In this document: positions 57,799-64,000 of the stretch, one piece after another
Layout of the letters: every line of letters begins with the position of its first letter
Position numbering within the stretch: the stretch's first letter is position 1
Source of the DNA: Gonocerus acuteangulatus
Lineage: Eukaryota; Arthropoda; Insecta; Hemiptera; Coreidae
NCBI GenBank assembly: GCA_946811695.1
Contig: OX328125.1
Coordinates: forward strand, 38,246,227 to 38,310,226
Direction of reading: 5' to 3'
Length of the DNA stretch: 64,000 nt
The notes under the pieces: generated by a model
Told to the model about the DNA's origin: nothing
Databases searched by the model: none
Seen by the model: only the letters and a program-made list of their open reading frames with translations
Made by a program: the position numbers and the translations under genes

Positions 57799-58870
57799 TT
57801 GTCTGTTCGCTCATTTCTGGCTTCCCTGATGGTCCGATTTTGATGAAATTTGGTACAAAAATCCGTCGTCCAATTTGAAAGGTCAAGTTCGTTAACCAGC
57901 AAAATCCCCACTGGAAGATGGCGTTTGGGGCGAAATTCGCGCAGAAAAAATCGTAACGCTTACGTTTTTGAGTTAATAAGCTTGTAAGTACTTTTTTTAT
58001 ACGCTTCTTGGGCTAGGAAAACGAATGAAACCATTTTCAAGACGATAGCTTTAACCGTTTTCGAGAAAATTGGAAAAATACTTTTTGAATACCGTTTTTG
58101 GTTTGGGTACTTAGAATCACGGGATTCAGTTAAAACATTATCTGCATGTTCTACTTTCATTAAAACTATTATGTTGAAAGTTATGTTACGCTTGGAGTTA
58201 AGGAAGGGTTAGAATAAAATATTTTATGAACAGACATGAAAAGTTTTGGGAACTTCGTATACTTTCATTAATATCTCGAACACGGTTGGGAAATCGTGGT
58301 AAGTGGATAGAAACTATTTGAAAGCTTACTAAATTCTCTACAAAAATTATTCTAAAACTATTTTTGATTAGGTTATTTCAATCGGAGAAATAAGTGCTTA
58401 AAACTTCAAATAAGTCTGTTTTGTTGTTATGAACGGGTTTTTGTCGATCTTTTTGTAATTTTTGTCTCTTTCCCTTGGTTTTTTATTGTTTTTTATTTTT
58501 GTAATTTCTTATGTTAGGAAAATGTATTTGTTTGTAAAACAGGATAGGAAAAATGAGACCAATTTTCTGTTGCTAGAAATAATGAAAATTTTGGGAACTT
58601 CGTATACTTTCATTAATATCTCGAAAACGGATGAAAATCTTGGGAAGCGAAAGGTTACCATTCGAAAGCTTACTAAATGTTTGATGGGGTCGTCACATTA
58701 GGAGAAATAAGTGCTTAAAACTTAGTTAGTTTCGTTTATTTAAACGGATCTATTTGTGTGTTTCCCGCAGTTTTTTTTTTCACTGCTCGTTATTTTTGTA
58801 CTTGCTTAGAGCAGTCAAATGTATTTGTCAGTAAACAGGATACGTATAATTAGAAGGAATATTTTGGTTG
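57592..58870 (+). mobile_element. HINE-A copy, 5' end and body, 3' terminus missing
   Basis: It starts TTAGCGCCGTTCCTCCC with the AGGGAGGAAC hairpin partner and has (TA)n at 57729-57795. It is then collinear with 60056-61615 through the GTTAACCAGC, TTTTCGAGAAAATTGG and TTAATATCTCGAA blocks, including an internal repetition of the last block (58260 and 58615). The right edge is diffuse. Confidence 0.7.
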
Positions 58871-60055
58871 TTAGAATTCGAAGATGCCGTATAAATATCT
58901 AGATTACAGTACTGGTGTTGATTTCGTTCTTTAGAATTGTTCTTGGTATGCCCTATTTTCATCTGTTACCCATAGTTTTTTATTGCTAGTAGTTTTTTCT
59001 TATTGATTATAGAATATAAATCTATTTGGTTATAAAACAGGATACGTAAAATTAGTAAGAATATTTCGGAGATTTCTGAGCGAAATGCCTTGTAAGATTT
59101 TCTACCACCACGAACGGCGTTTTTCCTCTATTTACCTCACCTTTTAATTGGTTGCTGTTTTTAACTCGTTTCCTGCTTCAATCCACAGATAGGAAACACG
59201 CTTCTGACGTCAACCCAATGACGTCATCCGAAGTGCCTAATAAATGATTTCACGTTTTAGAACAGGTAGATATAGAAAATAGCTGTGCTTCAAATTAGAA
59301 TCTACTGTTGAGTAATTATATGAATCTTTGGATAATAATTCCCATAGTTAAAATTATAACTACAGTGGAAAATATGTAATTAATAGATCTCATTAAACCT
59401 TTTACAAAGAACTCTATTTTTTATTTTAATTTTATTGATCAACAGGTCTTTGCATATATTTAAAAACTCTGTTGATATATCCTCTATATCGTTTTTGTTC
59501 GATTCAATAATAAGAAATCCTTTTTTCAATGATTTTATGTTTTTAGGCCAACCTATAATTCCTGTGGGTTAATATGTTTTTTAAATTGAAGCTTTACAGC
59601 CTCAACAGGAATATTTGTGTAATCACCCTTCACAGTTAATTTATTAGAATCATGAGTGACCGTTTTTGTGTTACAACTAACAATCTTTGAAAACGAAGTT
59701 TGACTATCCTTGTTATTGTTATTTTCCTTCTGTTTGGCCGAGATTTTCTATTCATGATCTAATTCTTCTTGAATTTTTTGACTAGATCAAGAACCTATTT
59801 TAAGCACTCTTAAATTACTTAATTTAATTCAGGAAGTTTATCAAGCTTGATATAATCACTTTTGGGTTAATACGGGTGGTCTATACCGAGTCCTTTGTTT
59901 GTAAACACAAAGAGCTTTCTGAGTAACGGTAAAGGGCAGTAAAAGTATATGACTATACCTGGAAGTAGACCCTGCATACAGAGAATTACAATACGAGACC
60001 TTCTCATTCTTTCTTTCACCAGCTCCCGTGTAACACCTTAGATCTGTTTATATTG
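58871..60055. other. Intergenic stretch with a decayed HINE-A-like patch
   Basis: 59160-59300 (CCTGCTTCAATCC..., GACGTCATCCGAAGTGCC, TTCACGTTTTAGAAC) resembles a diverged HINE-A 5' region. The rest is unassigned; no gene seen. Confidence 0.45.
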
Positions 60056-60194
60056 TTAGCGCGGTTCCTCCCTCCCTTCATAGGGAGGAACCCCGCTTAT
60101 AAAATTGATCTAATGAAACAATCCGGAAGTGCCGACTAGAAAATTTCGCGTTTCAGAACCCCTAGAGACCGAAATAAACGGTGGTTCAAATTTG

Positions 60195-60265
<71 letters not shown>

Positions 60266-61615
60266 CTGTTAGCTCATTTCTGGCTTCCCTGATGGTCCGA
60301 TTTTGATGAAATTTAGTACAAAAATCCGTCGTCCAATTTGGAAGGTCAAGTTCGTTAACCAGCAAAATCCGCCCACCGGAAGATGACTTTTGGGGGGAAA
60401 TTTGCGGAAAAAAAATCGCAACGCTTACATTTTTGAGTTCATATGCTTGTAAGTACTCGTTTTGTAGGCTTCTTGGCCTAGGAAAACGAATGAAACCATT
60501 TTTAAGGCGATAGCTTTAACCGTTTTCGAGAAAATTGGGAACATAGTTGCTGAATAACGTTTTTGGTTTTGGTACATAAAATCATGGGATTCAGTTGAAA
60601 CATTTTTTGCATGTTCAAATTTTATCAAAACTAATTTCTTAAACTTTTGGTTACGTTTGGAGTTAAGGAAGGGTTAGAATAAAATATTTTATGAACAGAC
60701 ATGAAAAGTTTTGGGAACTTCGTATATTTTCATTAATATCTCGAACACGGTTGGGAAATTTTCATAAGTGGATAGAAACTATTTGAAAGCTTTCTAAATT
60801 CTCTACAGAAATGATTCTGAAACAAGTTTTGATTAGGTGATGTCAGGCGAAGAAATAAGTGCTTAAAAGTTCAAATACGTCTGTTTAGTTCTTATGAACG
60901 GGTGTTTGTCGTTCTTTTTGTAATTTTTGTCTCTTTCCCTTAGTTTTTTATTGATTTTTATTTTTGTAATTTCTTATGTTAGGAAAATGTATTTGTGTGT
61001 AAAACTGGATAGGTAAAATGAGACCAATTTTCTATTGCTAGAAATAATGAAAAGTTTTGGGAACTTCGTATAATTTCTTAATATCTAGAAAACGGTTGAA
61101 AATCTTGGGAAGCGAAAGGTTACCATTCGAAAGCTTACTAAATGCTCTACAAAAAATGTTCTGACGAAAGTTTTAATTAGGCGATGTCAATCGGAGAAAT
61201 AAGTGCTTAAAACATTAAAGTAATTGATTTCGTTTATTCGAACGGTTTTTTTTGTCTGTTTTTATTCCTTATTATTTCTTAATTGCTTTTAGTTGGATAA
61301 TGTATTTTACAATAAAACTGGTTAAGTAAAATAACAAAACAATTTATTGTTGGAAATATAGATTTCCTAGATTCCAAGACCTTGTAACTAACGGGACCCT
61401 TTCTAATGTTGACCGACCCTTCCAGGTAAGATCGTAAATCAAGACCATTCAAGACTGGTGGAACCAAAATAATAACTGCTTCTATTTTAATCTTCAGGCG
61501 ATTCGCCAAAGTTGCGAAGCCTTATCAATAAATAAATATTTTAATCTTTCCAAATTAGACTAGGGATAAGAACGGAACCGCGCTAAGATGATGCAGTTCC
61601 TGCGAGTCGGACTTT
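60056..61615 (+). mobile_element. HINE-A reference copy, 1.56 kb, both termini
   Basis: 5': TTAGCGCGGTTCC (arm) inside a hairpin GGTTCCTCCCT/AGGGAGGAACC (60063-60092). (TA)n at 60197-60260. 3': GGAACCGCGCTAA (61574-61586, a 13-bp inverse of the 5' arm), then GCAGTTCCTGC hairpin and GAGTCGGACTTTTT. The arm is terminal on the left and subterminal on the right, as in Helentron-derived non-autonomous elements. T-rich flanks fit their TT target preference. No ORF of note. Confidence 0.75.
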
Positions 61616-62560
61616 TTTTTATTTATGGCAGTGTTGGAATTTTTAATTATGTAAATATTTTCTTTGATTTTTCTTTTTAAAGTGTTCCTCTCTTTATTTA
61701 AAATGTGAACGTCCTTAAAGTTAAAGTTATGTTTTAAAATAAGTGGTGTTCTGTCAATGTTGTCCTGTTTTCGTTTGTGTCTATGCTTTTTGCGTGTTGC
61801 ACGATTCTCTTTTGCAATAGCTGTGCCGATTCCCCAATGTAGCATGCGTTGCAATCGTTACATCGAATTTTGTATATATTGTTCTTTGTACTTGTTGGTT
61901 TAATTTTATCTTTAATATTGCTAAAACTATTTTCTATTTTGTTACCATATTTCCAACTTATTTTCCCTACGTCTTTACATATTTGTTTAAGTCTATTGGC
62001 TATTGAAGGATGGTAATGAAAAGTAAAATATCGATTTATTTCATTCACATCTTTGTCATTTTCTTTTGTTAAAACATGTTTTCTCTTTTGTAAAAATAAA
62101 TGCTCATTCAAAGCTATTTGCTTATTTAAATTCGTATTTTTCATAAAGAATTTTTGAATACATGTCTGTAATAACTTTCGCTTTTTTGAATTGTTCTGTG
62201 ATTCGGGAGGTTTATCGTTTTGATCTCGTTTGCGCTTGTTTTTATTTTCAGTATCCTTATTAAGCAAACCTGAAACTAATTTAATTTTTTTAGGTGGCAT
62301 TGACTCAGTGATAGTATCAGAATATTTTCTTTTCCTTTTGCATTCTATGTCATTAAAAAAGTCGTCAGATATGCTAAAAATTTCAGGTTTAAATTCATAT
62401 TCGTCTTGCTTATTCGGAAGTTCAGTTGGTCATTTTGTGTACAATATACTTTTCTCTGCGCTTTTTATTTGCTGCTCTATCAATGATTTAGGATAGTTGT
62501 TTTCTTGAAACATTTTTCGCAATTTATTTTTTATTTCGCAAAAATACTTAGAGGAAGTTT
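61616..62560 (-). pseudogene. Penelope-like element, GIY-YIG endonuclease end
   Basis: The minus strand begins with the end of a Penelope-type RT (MFQENNYPKSLIEQQI), has one in-frame stop, then a 188-codon frame (61734-62300). In that frame a basic, K/R-rich linker (residues 1-90) leads to IYKIRCNDCNACYIGE (142-157), the GIY-YIG nuclease core with its Cys pair, and R165 in QKRIVQH. After a frameshift near 61740 the domain continues (HNFNFKDVHILNKERN, KRKIKENIYI). These elements use the GIY-YIG nuclease to cut target DNA. RT motifs and terminal repeats are missing, so this is a dead 3' piece wedged between HINE-A and HINE-B. Confidence 0.82.
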
Positions 62561-62566
62561 AAAAAG

Positions 62567-63860
<1,294 letters not shown>

Positions 63861-64000
63861 AAAGAAGGAAAATGATTGTCGTAAGAAAAAGCTTGCGGTT
63901 TGATAACAAAATCATATAGGTCTTATCAGTAAACGTGATAATATAATCATCAAAGTCTCATATGACGGGTTATTTGAATTGTCATCAATAGACGACATAA
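63861..64000. other. Window end, no gene seen
   Basis: Unassigned AT-rich sequence following the HINE-B end. Confidence 0.5.

Overview
This window looks like AT-rich, gene-poor intergenic DNA from an animal, most likely an arthropod. That placement is an inference. It rests on the mix of I-clade and Jockey-like LINEs, Helitrons, DINE-1/HINE-like elements, piggyBac relics, a Penelope-like element, tRNA- and 5S-derived SINEs and very many (TA)n tracts. I found no convincing host protein-coding gene, no rRNA gene and no functional tRNA gene. Almost every recognisable coding segment belongs to a transposable element (TE), and most are truncated or broken. The 200-N run at 33153-33352 is an assembly gap.

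Layout, left to right. 0-9 kb: a 5S-derived SINE beside a short inverted-repeat element, an inverted pair of HINE-B elements around a 76-bp minisatellite, and a LINE 3' fragment. 9-13 kb: a Helitron, a Jockey fragment and HINE-A copies. 13.2-18.5 kb: a nearly intact I-clade-like LINE with a zinc-knuckle ORF1 and an ORF2 (endonuclease, RT, RNase H) split by one frameshift in an A-run. 19.5-20.5 kb: a decayed piggyBac transposase. 21.7-25.7 kb: HINE-A copies, one carrying a nested inverted-repeat insertion. 26.1-28.3 kb: Jockey-like LINE copies and a 38-bp inverted repeat around (TA)n. 29.9-31.5 kb: a LINE fragment and a second Helitron. 31.7-35.1 kb: a near-identical 1.41-kb duplication that meets the assembly gap, with a foldback MITE in each unit. 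36-42 kb: four SINE-type or MITE insertions nested in HINE and LINE sequence. 42.4-48.5 kb: inverted-repeat elements, a tRNA-like relic and a TTAA-flanked piggyBac deletion derivative. 49.9-57 kb: a second tRNA-type SINE, an inverted LINE fragment, a 124-bp tandem array and MITEs. 57.6-63.9 kb: two long HINE-A copies, a Penelope-like GIY-YIG fragment and a HINE-B copy.

How the parts relate. Two rolling-circle-type repeat families (here called HINE-A and HINE-B) dominate. They differ through the body but share one plan: a 5' terminal hairpin that carries one arm of an asymmetric inverted repeat, an internal (TA)n tract, a subterminal matching arm, and a conserved 3' hairpin (GCAG-loop-CTGC) ending near CGGACTTTT. 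Several SINEs have different Pol III-type heads (tRNA-like or 5S-like) but share core or tail modules. The non-autonomous elements could have been mobilised by the LINE, Helitron/Helentron and piggyBac families whose relics are here, but no complete autonomous partner other than the I-like LINE is visible.
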